A DNA stretch of 64,000 bases from Verrucomicrobiales bacterium (GCA_021648365.1 JAKISY010000005.1:1-64000); one strand, 5' to 3'. Positions 9,601 through 16,980 are shown, counted from the first letter of the stretch. The notes: generated by a model from the sequence alone, not told the origin. Numbers and translations: made by a program.

Positions 9601-9911
9601 TTTTGGTGGATTATGTCAATCGCCATCGCGGTGATAGTGCTTCGATTGTGGATGCGGCGTGGGAGGCGGGTGCACGGCGGTTTCGCCCCATTTTATTGAC
9701 TTCGTTGACGACTTTTGCGGGGCTGACTCCGATGTTGTTGGAGACGGATATTCAGGCAAAGTTTTTGATTCCGATGGCGGTATCGTTGAGTTTCGGAATT
9801 TTGTTTGCGACGGCGATCACTTTGATTTTAGTGCCAAGTATCTATCTGATGCTGGATGATGCGCTGCGGTTGTTGCGCCGTATATTTGGGATGGGGAGCA
9901 AAGAAGTGTAG
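6660..9911 (+). CDS. RND family efflux permease (AcrB/HAE-type)
   Basis: The 1083-residue protein begins with GTG and the typical RND start MEKLINWFCNNHVAANFMM, leading into the first membrane helix. It has the usual duplicated layout: helix 1, a large periplasmic loop (about 35-335), helices 2-6, helix 7 near 535, a second large loop, and helices 8-12 near 925-1070. Helix 4 carries GIVVDDAIVIGENVY, with the paired aspartates (about residues 402-403) that carry protons in this family. It works with the adaptor and channel encoded just upstream. The sequence resembles the broad hydrophobe/amphiphile exporters; a specific drug or lipid substrate cannot be assigned. Confidence 0.95.
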   Translation: MEKLINWFCNNHVAANFMMVVIVALGVTTWFGLKKEIFPEIGVDVVLVRVPYPNATPEEVEKGVNIPIEEAIQDLDGIERLNSTAAQGMGVVIVEVATGYDVRDLMGDVKTRVDAIQNLAEETEKPVLEEVIIKAQVMSIAVSAQTDEKTLSKLTQKVRDGLLNYQGGEISITQAELAGVRDYEISIEISEQTLRAYGLTFDKVAAAVRASSLDLPGGSVRTSGGEVLIRTEAKRYSASEFATVTVVTRPDGSTLKLGDIATIRDGFEEVDISSRFDGRPAMLINVFRVGNEDTLKIADTVRKYVYEVAPQVLPEDVQLEIWRDESSYLRGRMELLGRNGLIGLVLVTVVLALFLRPSLALLVALGIPVSFAGAIFLMPITGISINMISLFAFILVLGIVVDDAIVIGENVYLRIRNGEDPRTAAPRGTHEVGVVVIFGILTTMMAFTPMLGLSGVSGKIWPNIPYVVIPTLFFSLIQSKLVLPAHLAMLKPYDPNAEVGWIHRIQRKFSHGLEDFVDRVYRPFLKFSLHNRYLVLATFVAVLIVVGGLVGTGWVRFTFFPKVEADIVSAKIEMAKGVPIETTERAVAQIEAAAVRLNEEFQDRDGNPIIKHMLASSGTQPFQLSLFVAGGVPKDSSLGEVTLELQSASNRDYTGEVIAARWRELTEDIPGAVDLTFQTEAAGGGNAIDLEISGPDLDLLSDLADEIKAEMAKIDGVIDISDSHREGKRELKLEILPAAEALGLRLNDVALQVRQGFYGEEIQRLQRGRDEVKVFVRYPENERKAISDLDQMKIRTRAGDEVPFSAVARASFGRSYASIQRNDRRRAITITADLDKAKNVNANEVVAALVNIPNEKQGKLEEFIVWLRSLMGKESNDKKGALIRMIEKHPQVTYSFEGEQKDQRKSVKEMGQKALLALLGMYVLMAIPLKSYIQPMIVMSAIPFGIVGAVLGHVVMGLDLSIMSMCGIVALSGVVVNDSLVLVDYVNRHRGDSASIVDAAWEAGARRFRPILLTSLTTFAGLTPMLLETDIQAKFLIPMAVSLSFGILFATAITLILVPSIYLMLDDALRLLRRIFGMGSKEV

Positions 9912-9984
9912 GGCGGGTTGATCGTAGCATTCGTGCTGAACAGAAATGCAGTGAAGATAGGCGAAACCAACAGTTGCAGAAAAT

Positions 9985-10003
9985 CATAGGCTGGAAGCCT
10001 ATG
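9985..10003. repeat. short hairpin CATAGGCT/AGCCTATG
   Basis: A perfect 8-bp inverted repeat with loop GGA lies in the 198-base gap between the pump gene and the ECF sigma gene. It is of the same type as the hairpins at 781-797, 919-937 and 31515-31531. It could also end transcription of the efflux operon, but no T-run follows directly (a T-run comes at 10015-10021), so I read it as a REP-like repeat. Confidence 0.55.
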
Positions 10004-10109
10004 CTACGGGGAGATTTTTTTGTAACCACTGCGAGGAATAGGTCGTCTATGGGGGTAGAAAGGAGGGATCTGCTTGCCAGAACCCTAGAGTTTATTATAA
10101 ACAACAAGA

Positions 10110-10691
10110 GTGCAGGAGCGAGAAGATGGAGAACTGGTCAAGCAAGTATTGGCGGGCGACGATGCGGCGTATGCTGTTTTGGTTGGGCGCTATCGTGCGC
10201 GGGTGTTCTCTTCCGCCTCGCGTTACGCTCGCAACCATGCAGAGCTGGAGGATCTGACTCAGGATATATTTATTCGAATATGGAAAGGATTGAAAACTTA
10301 TCGAGCAGACGCGCCCTTCGAGCATTGGCTGATGACGGTGACGGTGCGCACTTGTTATGATTTTCTCAGAAAACATCGCAAACGCCGCGAGCGCGAGGTG
10401 CTCGTCGAGGAGATGCCGTCGGTGTCGATGGCGGGCGACGGCATGTTCTCTGAGGATGCTCCAGAAGAGAGGCTGCGGCGGCAAAGAGAGGCATGGGAAG
10501 TGGTGAAGATGTTGATGGAGAAATTAAATGCAAAAGAACGACTGGTGATCACTTTGATGGAATTGGAAGAAAAAAGCGTGAAAGAAACGGCGCAACTGAC
10601 GGGTTGGAGCGAATCCAATGTGAAGGTGAGGGCCTTTCGGGCGCGGAAAAAAATGCGGGCTATTTTTGCCGCCCAACAACAGGAGATTTAA
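10110..10691 (+). CDS. ECF-type RNA polymerase sigma factor
   Basis: The 193-residue protein has sigma region 2 (about 20-90), including ELEDLTQDIFIRIWKGLKTY and the promoter-melting/-10 reading helix FEHWLMTVTVRTCYDFLRKH. A variable linker follows, then region 4 (about 135-188) with the helix-turn-helix SVKETAQLTGWSESNVKVRA. The start is GTG at 10110; the next in-frame candidate would cut region 2. It is followed after 3 bases by a small single-helix protein and then a Spy/CpxP-like gene, suggesting an envelope-stress module. The linker between regions 2 and 4 is acidic. The target promoter is unknown. Confidence 0.9.
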   Translation: MQEREDGELVKQVLAGDDAAYAVLVGRYRARVFSSASRYARNHAELEDLTQDIFIRIWKGLKTYRADAPFEHWLMTVTVRTCYDFLRKHRKRREREVLVEEMPSVSMAGDGMFSEDAPEERLRRQREAWEVVKMLMEKLNAKERLVITLMELEEKSVKETAQLTGWSESNVKVRAFRARKKMRAIFAAQQQEI

Positions 10692-10694
10692 GCA

Positions 10695-11015
10695 ATGAAA
10701 GAGACTAACACAAAGCAGTTCGAGCGCTTGATAGAGCAGGCGAGGGCTTATCAGGTGGACACTTCTCGCACGGAGTTTGCCTTTGAGACACGCTTGATGG
10801 CGAACATCGCCCAGTTGCGCTCTGGGGATATGGGAGAGGGCGCCGCCTTTCTCTCGGTGTTCACGACGTGGATCTGGCGCAGTGCGATGGGTTTGACTCC
10901 GGTGGTGGTTTTGGCGGTGCTTTTTTGCACTTTGTGGTTTGGCTTGTCTTTGCCTTCCGATACGCACGCTTTTCTCAATCATGTGACTGGCTACCTGCCT
11001 AACAAACCTTTTTGA
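10695..11015 (+). CDS. small membrane protein, possible anti-sigma factor
   Basis: The 106-residue product has a charged N-terminal cytoplasmic part of about 55 residues, a membrane helix near 64-86 (GLTPVVVLAVLFCTLWFGLSL) and a short tail. No zinc-binding HxxxCxxC motif of a classical anti-sigma domain is present. Its position immediately after an ECF sigma gene, and its topology, suggest that it holds or tunes that sigma factor. This is inference from context; I recognise no family. Its stop overlaps the start of the next gene (TGATG). Confidence 0.6.
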   Translation: MKETNTKQFERLIEQARAYQVDTSRTEFAFETRLMANIAQLRSGDMGEGAAFLSVFTTWIWRSAMGLTPVVVLAVLFCTLWFGLSLPSDTHAFLNHVTGYLPNKPF

Positions 11016-11428
11016 TGAGTGGTAAAAAAACAAAACTGAAAGCGGGCTGCGGAGTGGTGACTTTATTTGGTCTCGGTTATGTGTTAGGCGTGGTGTCGCT
11101 GTTCATTTTGATCGCAGTGATCGTGCCTTTGACGGAGGGCTGGAAGTCTGATAAATCAAAAAAATTCATCGCTGATCATATTGCCAATAAGTTGGATCTT
11201 GCAGATGAGCAGCGCGAGCAGTTGCGTCCTGTGGTGAATGAGTTTCTGGATCGTCGCTGGCAGTTGCGTCGAGACTATTTGCAGGAGAGTGAAAGCGTGA
11301 TGGTGGAGGAGTACCAGCCTCGCTTGGATGAGTTTCTCACTGACCCACAGCAGCAGAAACTAGAGGAACTGTTGCAGGGATGGCGCAAGGAGAACCAAGA
11401 CAAGATAGAAGAACCGGCTGAGCGGTGA
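11015..11428 (+). CDS. Spy/CpxP-like periplasmic-sensor protein with membrane anchor
   Basis: From the ATG at 11015 the protein is 137 residues. A membrane helix (about 12-38, glycine- and valine-rich) is followed by a helical domain. This domain has DLADEQREQLRPVVNEFLDRRWQLRR and a second helix pair ending in LTDPQQQKLEELL. The 'L-t-x-e-Q...L' spacing is like the heavy-metal-resistance/Spy-CpxP group of periplasmic stress sensors, which bind unfolded proteins or metals. It overlaps the preceding gene by one base and probably acts in the same sigma pathway. The family call is from pattern only. Confidence 0.55.
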   Translation: MSGKKTKLKAGCGVVTLFGLGYVLGVVSLFILIAVIVPLTEGWKSDKSKKFIADHIANKLDLADEQREQLRPVVNEFLDRRWQLRRDYLQESESVMVEEYQPRLDEFLTDPQQQKLEELLQGWRKENQDKIEEPAER

Positions 11429-11446
11429 GCTTCTGCTGACTGACTT

Positions 11447-12562
11447 CTACACGTTGAAGAGGAACTCGATCACGTCGCCGTCTTTGACTACGTATTCTTT
11501 GCCTTCGCTGCGTAGTTTTCCAGCATCTCTGGCAGCGGCGCGGGTGCCGTATTCCACCATGTCGTCGTAGGCGATCACTTCGGCGCGGATGAAGCCGTGT
11601 TCGAAATCGGTGTGGATCACACCTGCTGCCTGTGGAGCGGTGGCACCAGCGGTGATCGTCCAGGCGCGGGTTTCTTTTTCGCCAGTGGTGATGTAGGTGC
11701 GTAAGCCGAGTAGGTGATAGACGCCGCTAATTAAGTTGGCTGCACCCGAACTTTCTACGCCCATGTCAGAGAGGAAATCGTTGGCTTCTTCGGCGCTGAG
11801 GTCAACCAACTCTTCTTCGATGCGTGCTGAGATCACAACAGCTTCTGCGTTGTGAGACTCGGCGGCAAATTTTTTCACGGCATTGACAAAAGCGTGCGAT
11901 TCGGGGTTTTTTTGAGCTTCTCCAAGTTCCTCTTCGTGCACATTGCAGGCGAAGATGGTGGGTTTGGCGCTGAGCAGATAAAATTCATGCATCAGCTTGC
12001 GCTCGTCGTCATTGAGGTCGGCGGTCAACGCGGGTTTGCCGTCGTCGAGATGAGGTAGCAATTTGGTGATCAGTTCGACTTCTGCTTTAGCTTCCTTGTC
12101 GCCGCTTTTGGCTTTTTTATGGCGTGAGCTAAGACGTTTTTCTAAGGTGGCCAAGTCACAAAGCACCAATTCGGCATTGATGATCTCGATGTCGCGCAAG
12201 GGGTCGACGGAGCCGAGCTCGTGGATGATGTCGTCGTTTTCAAAACAACGCACCACTTGGATGATGGAATCCACTTCGCGGATATGGGCGAGGAATTTGT
12301 TACCTAGGCCTGCTCCTTGTGAAGCGCCTTCGACCAAACCGGCGATATCGACAAACTCGATGGCTGTTGGGATGCACTTGGTGGAGTTGGAAAGCTTGCT
12401 GAGCACATCGAGTCGCGCGTCAGGCACGGTGACGATGCCGACATTGGGGTCGATGGTACAGAATGGATAATTAGCAGCCTGTGCCTTTTGAGAGCGCGTG
12501 ACTGCGTTGAAGAGTGTTGATTTGCCTACGTTGGGAAGGCCGACGATTCCTGCTTTGAGCAT
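11447..12562 (-). CDS. ychF: redox-regulated ribosome-binding ATPase YchF
   Basis: YchF is an Obg-related P-loop protein that binds ribosomes and prefers ATP. The 371-residue length fits the family. The P-loop GLPNVGKST is at residues 8-16, switch-region NYPFCTIDPNVGIV follows, DIAGLVEGASQGAGLGNKFL gives the G3 motif, and a TGS-like C-terminal domain ends the protein (about 283-371, with GEKETRAWTI and the closing KDGDVIEF). It is converged upon by the sigma operon, only 18 bases away, and no other gene shares its transcription unit. Confidence 0.96.
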   Translation of the reverse strand: MLKAGIVGLPNVGKSTLFNAVTRSQKAQAANYPFCTIDPNVGIVTVPDARLDVLSKLSNSTKCIPTAIEFVDIAGLVEGASQGAGLGNKFLAHIREVDSIIQVVRCFENDDIIHELGSVDPLRDIEIINAELVLCDLATLEKRLSSRHKKAKSGDKEAKAEVELITKLLPHLDDGKPALTADLNDDERKLMHEFYLLSAKPTIFACNVHEEELGEAQKNPESHAFVNAVKKFAAESHNAEAVVISARIEEELVDLSAEEANDFLSDMGVESSGAANLISGVYHLLGLRTYITTGEKETRAWTITAGATAPQAAGVIHTDFEHGFIRAEVIAYDDMVEYGTRAAARDAGKLRSEGKEYVVKDGDVIEFLFNV

Positions 12563-12779
12563 GGGCGGACATTAGTGGGGAATGATGGGTTTTTCAACGG
12601 ATAAATGATGGGGTGGGGAATGGGCGGCGTTTGTGCTGATGGCGAGGGTGGGAATTGGCATGGATGAACAGGACATTTTTCGCTTACAATTTCTTGGGAT
12701 ATTTAATAGAATCATTGGGGACGCAGTCAGAAGGCGATTGATATTGTTTCTCCTGACTTGGCTGAGTGTGAATAGAGAG

Positions 12780-13322
12780 ATGACGCAAAGAAGAAAAATA
12801 CAGTTTTGGGCGATGGGATTACTGTTTTTGTGGTTGGCAGCTACGTTCATTTACAACCAGCGTGATAGTTTTCAGTGCAGTTTTTGTTTTTCGAGGAAAG
12901 CGGAATTCACATGGATGCTAGGGAGGTGGGCAGGGGAGTCTATCTCGCTGTCAAGCAAGACCGAACGGATAAGAGAGTCATTGATTTACAGAGATTATTT
13001 TAACAATTCTCATAGGCATCATTGGAAGTTTCGCCAAGGTTCCCCCTATTATTTTTTTGGTCTAGCTTGGGGTGGCTGCGCTTTGGGATCGGCTGGGGAG
13101 GGGAACGACTTCACAAATCTGTATAAACAGCTTAGTGGGTATCGATCTTTCATTGCAGCGAAGATCGAGCGGGGTGAGTTATTGCAGGAAAACGTATTGC
13201 GTTTGATTGAGTTGCCAAGTGATCTTGAATGGGAACAGGCGGACTTGGAAGACCGCAAATGGTTGGAGCTGATAGAGTCTTTGCTAGATGAGTATATCGA
13301 GCAACGGGCGGTTGATTTTTAG
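12780..13322 (+). CDS. unknown membrane-anchored protein with a CxxC
   Basis: I do not recognise this protein. From the ATG at 12780 it has 180 residues: a short basic start (MTQRRK), one membrane helix (about 8-24) and then DSFQCSFCF, a CxxC pair that could bind metal or form a disulfide just outside the membrane. The rest is soluble, with a conserved-looking W/Y/F-rich centre and an acidic helical C-terminus. The open frame extends 49 codons further upstream, but that extension is less convincing. It opens the accessory stretch 12.6-16.9 kb. Its neighbours give no function. Confidence 0.6.
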   Translation: MTQRRKIQFWAMGLLFLWLAATFIYNQRDSFQCSFCFSRKAEFTWMLGRWAGESISLSSKTERIRESLIYRDYFNNSHRHHWKFRQGSPYYFFGLAWGGCALGSAGEGNDFTNLYKQLSGYRSFIAAKIERGELLQENVLRLIELPSDLEWEQADLEDRKWLELIESLLDEYIEQRAVDF

Positions 13323-13361
13323 TGAAGAATGTGTGTAATCAAATTATATGATAGTAGTTGG

Positions 13362-13625
13362 ATGAATCGTGAAATAACAGTTACTGAAGCATCGAGGCAC
13401 TTTGTCGATTTGGTGGATCGTGTTTTTTACAAGGGCGAATCGACGACTTTGATTCGCTCTGGTGAAGCGGTTGCCAAGGTGGTGCCTGTGGGTGGCGGCA
13501 GTGTGCTGGGAAAGGATTGGTTGCAGCGGTGGACTGCTATGCCGCATTTGGATTCTGTGGATGCAGCCGGGTTTGCAGCTTTTATCGATGAGATTCGAGT
13601 ATACAAAAATATGAGCCGATCTTGA
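13362..13625 (+). CDS. Phd/YefM-type antitoxin, apparently without toxin
   Basis: From the ATG at 13362 the protein is 87 residues. It starts REITVTEASRHFVDLVDRV and continues STTLIRSGEAVAKVVPVG, the pattern of the Phd/YefM DNA-binding and toxin-neutralising fold. These antitoxins usually precede a Doc, RelE or PIN toxin. Here the following 216 bases hold no toxin and the next gene is a 700-residue unknown. The C-terminal part, which would wrap the toxin, looks intact (MPHLDSVDAAGFAAFIDEI). An ATG at 13329 would add 11 residues but is less likely. Confidence 0.7.
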   Translation: MNREITVTEASRHFVDLVDRVFYKGESTTLIRSGEAVAKVVPVGGGSVLGKDWLQRWTAMPHLDSVDAAGFAAFIDEIRVYKNMSRS

Positions 13626-13841
13626 ATGCAGCGGGCTACGTATAAGTGCTCATGATATGATGATTGCAGCAAGCTGCATCACTTTTGGACATCGTCCCGC
13701 TACGCTGAATGAACGGGAGTTTGAAAGAGTGAGCGGCTATGGCGTGGGAGGGGGGAGCTTGGTATCGATGGTAGATAGGTAAAGCGAATGAATTGAGAAT
13801 ATTTTTCTTTTCAAGAGGTAAGGTTTGTCTAACATGGATGG

Positions 13842-15944
13842 ATGTTAATCGATTCACAAAAACTCAAGAAGCTATTGAGTGATGCTGGAATTTCCTGTCG
13901 GCAAATTGAAGGGGGCTGTGTGTTGGAATATCGAGACGGGGCGGCTTCGCAGTTGGTGGAGTTTGCGGGGGAAGATCGTTCGGCGGAAGAGGTGGTTCGA
14001 GATTTTTTGGAGCATGATCGCAGGCGATTTCGTTTAACCAATGCAGTGAGATGGTTGTTAGCGGAAAGGCAACATTATTTGGATCGCTCAGCTGGGCACA
14101 CATGGAGTTATGGAGATGTAGGGTTCAGTTCGGAATTTAATGTTTACGAAGAGTTGAACCGGTCATTGAAAAAATGTGTTGATGATTTGGACGCATTCGA
14201 GGATTGGATGGGAAAGGCGTGGATTAGGCTTGAGTCATCGGAGAAAAAGAAAATTTTCGACTGGTTGAATAAGGATGGACCGCCGGGAAACGAGATTGAG
14301 TATGATGAGGGTAAGCATGAAAACTGTCCGATGGTCGATGTGGATTCGGCTTTAGCCTGTGCGAGGGATGATATTACAGTGTTTCTTGACTCTCTGGGGG
14401 AGGGTGAAAAATTTACCACTGAGATGGCGGAGGAATTTGCAAAAACGAGGGGTAAGGATCTAGGGTCGAAATTGATTCGCCGCCTTGCAGATGAGTTGCC
14501 GGAGATTGAAGTTTCACATGATCTTTTGAAGCCAGGAAAGGTTTCTTTCGATTTCAAAGACGGTGAAGACACTTACGACCTGGTGGTGCGAGGAAAAAAG
14601 TTGAGCAAGAAAGTTGAGCTAATGGGATTGGAAGCTGCGGCTGTAGATTTGGCTGACGATTACCGAGAGTTGAGTTGCCGTCGCCAGCAGTTCCTTAACG
14701 CTCTTGGTAAGTTGATGGCGACTCGAGGGTACACCATGGAATCGGGAGGATTCCCTGAGACTGAATGGCACTTCGGAAAGGAAATCAGGGAATTTTCAGT
14801 GCCTATCGGGAGGCTGTTAACAAATCGGCTGAGAAAAAAACAAGTGTCAGTATTATTACGGGAAATCCTAGCGGAGCACGGTCTAGCGCAGGCAGGGGAA
14901 GAAGAGCTTAAGCAAGCTTTGAAAGCGGGAAAAGATGAGATCAAGATTAAGCATCTTCCTTCTTATGTCATTAAGTTTGATGACGAAAAATCATTGTCGC
15001 CGGAAGAGATTGATGAAATCGCTCGGGAGTGGGTGAAAAAAATCAAAGCTCAGATTGATTCTGGTAAGCGAAGTGATGACTTGGATGTTGGTTTATGGAC
15101 TTGGAGGAAGAGACGTTGGTATGAGCGTCCGAAGGATGTGTGGGTGGATGAAAAATATTGGTTGAATTTAGCCGTAAAAAAATGGGAAGAGATGCTGTGG
15201 CAAAGTCCTGCGGAGATTCTTGCAGTGAATGGGGATTTTCGATCAGTTGCAAAGTTTCAGGAGTGGATTGATAAATCGGATGGCTATATTTGGCATGACG
15301 GGGAAGAAGATACAGTTTTGCTGCTTAGGGATCACTTGAGGCTAGCGGATGATGCACTCGATTGGGACTCCTACCCCAAGGTGTTTGGTGAACCACCTTT
15401 TCAAGTGGTGGATAAATGGATTCAGATGATCCGGACAGGATTGAAACAGAATCCAAAGCCTGACTACGAGCTTGAGAATTTGATGGATGAAATTTCCAAG
15501 TTGCGCAGGCAGGAAATCGAGCGTTTTTTTGATGAAGGAGAGATAACAAAAATCAAGCAGGCGTGTGCCAATAAATTGCTTTTACTGGACGAAGAAATCC
15601 CATGCATAGATGATGAGGTATTGGAGGTGGTAGCGGAAATGGGGTGGCGAGATCTGGGAATGGAGTTGTTGCATCAAGACTGGTTTTCGCGGGTGTTATA
15701 TGACCCCGAATCTGGATTGGATAGTGCGGGGAAAATTTTGCAATGGTTGAGTTTGATTTGCCCAGGTCAGGAAGTGGCTAAACATTGTGGAAGGATCCTG
15801 CAGATGTCACCTAAGAATGTGGTGGGGAGATTGAGGTTGAAGAAATTCTGCAATGTGGATATGGCGGATATCCAATCGAGCTTGATCAAGCAAGCCCAAG
15901 CTGAAACTACCATTGCCTGGCTGCGCTGTCGGGCGGTCATGTGA
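13842..15944 (+). CDS. large protein of unknown function (700 residues)
   Basis: I recognise no family. The protein is acidic, soluble and mostly helical, with no signal peptide or membrane helix. Three sections look alike, each with a strand-turn-strand followed by an acidic helix: about residues 12-62 (CVLEYRDG...SAEEVVRDFL), 225-290 (KVSFDFKDGEDTYDLVVRG, then GLEAAAVDLADDYREL) and 370-415 (PSYVIKFDDEKSLSPEEIDE, then IAREWVKKI). A tryptophan-rich section with many acidic pairs follows (about 420-520), then a helical C-terminal part. Its stop overlaps the next start (ATGTGA around 15939-15944), so it is probably translated together with the FGE-like gene. Context (antitoxin genes on both sides) suggests a mobile or conflict-related role, but that is only a guess. 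Confidence 0.75.
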   Translation: MLIDSQKLKKLLSDAGISCRQIEGGCVLEYRDGAASQLVEFAGEDRSAEEVVRDFLEHDRRRFRLTNAVRWLLAERQHYLDRSAGHTWSYGDVGFSSEFNVYEELNRSLKKCVDDLDAFEDWMGKAWIRLESSEKKKIFDWLNKDGPPGNEIEYDEGKHENCPMVDVDSALACARDDITVFLDSLGEGEKFTTEMAEEFAKTRGKDLGSKLIRRLADELPEIEVSHDLLKPGKVSFDFKDGEDTYDLVVRGKKLSKKVELMGLEAAAVDLADDYRELSCRRQQFLNALGKLMATRGYTMESGGFPETEWHFGKEIREFSVPIGRLLTNRLRKKQVSVLLREILAEHGLAQAGEEELKQALKAGKDEIKIKHLPSYVIKFDDEKSLSPEEIDEIAREWVKKIKAQIDSGKRSDDLDVGLWTWRKRRWYERPKDVWVDEKYWLNLAVKKWEEMLWQSPAEILAVNGDFRSVAKFQEWIDKSDGYIWHDGEEDTVLLLRDHLRLADDALDWDSYPKVFGEPPFQVVDKWIQMIRTGLKQNPKPDYELENLMDEISKLRRQEIERFFDEGEITKIKQACANKLLLLDEEIPCIDDEVLEVVAEMGWRDLGMELLHQDWFSRVLYDPESGLDSAGKILQWLSLICPGQEVAKHCGRILQMSPKNVVGRLRLKKFCNVDMADIQSSLIKQAQAETTIAWLRCRAVM

Positions 15945-16297
15945 CGTTTTTCGCTATTGAAGAAAGTGTCTTAAATTTTTTACCAAATACCGATCACGTT
16001 TGGACGGGAGGCACGCTGCCATGGAGCGATGGTTATGCGATGGTTTCGCCTGTCGATTATTATGGTGAACGTGGCCGCAATGGATTTGGATTGGCGAATA
16101 TGTGTGGAGGGGTGTGGGAATTTGTGCTGGATCATTTTGATCCTGAGGGGGGGCATGAGGAGGTGTGTTATGAAGATGTTCCGGGCAATGCGCGCTGTGC
16201 GGTGCGGCTGGGGATTCACAGTGTCACTTATTCTGATTCGCGTGATGGTTTCAGGGTTTGTCTGGGGGTGCCACGTAATAGCAAGAGTGTGGAGTGA
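15941..16297 (+). CDS. FGE/SUMF1-like domain protein, C-terminal half only
   Basis: The 118-residue product resembles the C-terminal half of formylglycine-generating-enzyme-like (C-type-lectin-fold) domains. NGFGLANMCGGVWEFVLDHF matches the family's 'G-L-x-x-M-x-G-N-V-W-E-W-x-x-D' segment, and DGFRVCLGVPR matches the closing 'GFRvcl..p'. The first half of the domain is missing, and the usual RGGSW is replaced by ARCAVRLG. It starts with GTG overlapping the 700-residue gene by four bases (GTGA). Either it is a reduced domain used as a binding module with the upstream protein, or a decayed remnant. It is not likely to be an active sulfatase-modifying enzyme. Confidence 0.6.
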   Translation: MTFFAIEESVLNFLPNTDHVWTGGTLPWSDGYAMVSPVDYYGERGRNGFGLANMCGGVWEFVLDHFDPEGGHEEVCYEDVPGNARCAVRLGIHSVTYSDSRDGFRVCLGVPRNSKSVE

Positions 16298-16340
16298 GGG
16301 GGGATATAACTCAGAGTATTTTTCGAGCCATTCCGCTCCA

Positions 16341-16355
16341 CGCAATGTCATTGCG
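16341..16355. repeat. short hairpin CGCAAT/ATTGCG
   Basis: A perfect 6-bp inverted repeat with the 3-nt loop GTC lies in the 140-base gap between the FGE-like gene and the VapB gene. It is another member of the 3-nt-loop hairpin set. Confidence 0.45.
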
Positions 16356-16439
16356 GGCTACTTTCGTCATATAGATCAAAGTTGGAAAGGTTCTATCTGA
16401 TTGCAATTTCCTCCTGCATAGTTAGTGTGCTGGACAGTC

Positions 16440-16694
16440 ATGAAGAATATCACACTAAAAGTTGATGACGAAACTTACCGCAAGGCTCGTATTTGGGCAG
16501 CGCAGGAGGGGACTTCTGTTAGTGCTCTTGTAAGGGAGTTTTTGCAGAAGCGGACGAGCAAGGATGATGCTTATGCCGTTCGGGTGGCGAAATTGGAAGA
16601 GATTTATCGATTGGCTGATGCTCGACAACAGCCATGTGATGAAGTTTTGCAGCCTTTTAGTCGGGAAGAAATCTATCGTGAACGCCTTCATTGA
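16440..16694 (+). CDS. VapB-like ribbon-helix-helix antitoxin
   Basis: From the ATG at 16440 the protein has 84 residues. MKNITLKVDDETYRKARIWA followed by EGTSVSALVREFLQ is a clear ribbon-helix-helix DNA-binding domain of the VapB/CopG kind. The C-terminal part would bind the PIN toxin encoded immediately downstream, whose GTG start lies within this gene (16678). The toxin gene is broken, so this antitoxin may be left without a partner. As a repressor it may still act on its own promoter. Confidence 0.8.
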   Translation: MKNITLKVDDETYRKARIWAAQEGTSVSALVREFLQKRTSKDDAYAVRVAKLEEIYRLADARQQPCDEVLQPFSREEIYRERLH

Positions 16695-16980
16695 TACCAA
16701 TATTCTCGTTTACGCTGCGGATGAGCGTAGTGACCAATCGAGTAAGACTAAGGTTGCACGCGAGCTGCTTCTTCAAGCCGGTTTGCACCTTTCTGTTCAG
16801 GTATTGAGTGAGCTTGTAGTTTCTGCGCGACTCCTTAAAAAGCTGTCTCACATTATTTTTTTGATAAAAAATGTCCTAAAAAGGTTGGATCTTGTTATTA
16901 CACTAGTGACAGGATATAATTTATGGATTTGGAAAACACCCATCATCAGGATAAGCGAGCGGAGTTACTTGGATTGCTGA
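16678..16980 (+). pseudogene. truncated VapC-type PIN toxin
   Basis: Starting at a GTG that overlaps the VapB gene by 17 bases, the frame encodes a normal PIN-domain start, NAFIDTNILVYAADERSD, with the first catalytic aspartate. It continues through LHLSVQVLSELVVSARLL, then loses similarity at about base 16840. The rest of the frame runs into the next gene in another frame and lacks the remaining acidic residues of a PIN nuclease. A complete VapC is about 130 residues, and only about 50 are recognisable. I read it as a toxin cut off by deletion, with a promoter-like sequence and a sigma gene now at the break. Confidence 0.7.
16892..16920 (+). promoter_or_regulatory. sigma70-like promoter before the 16.9-kb sigma gene
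   Basis: TTGTTA at 16892-16897 and a perfect TATAAT at 16915-16920 are 17 bp apart. The predicted start of transcription, near 16927, falls just after the ATG at 16923, so the promoter and that start codon conflict. An AGGA at 16911-16914 is well placed as a ribosome site for the ATG. One of the two readings must be wrong. Confidence 0.4.

Noticed and set aside
13842..16297. A diversity-generating retroelement with a lectin-fold target
   Set aside because: No reverse transcriptase or template repeat is in the window, and the lectin-like domain is incomplete.
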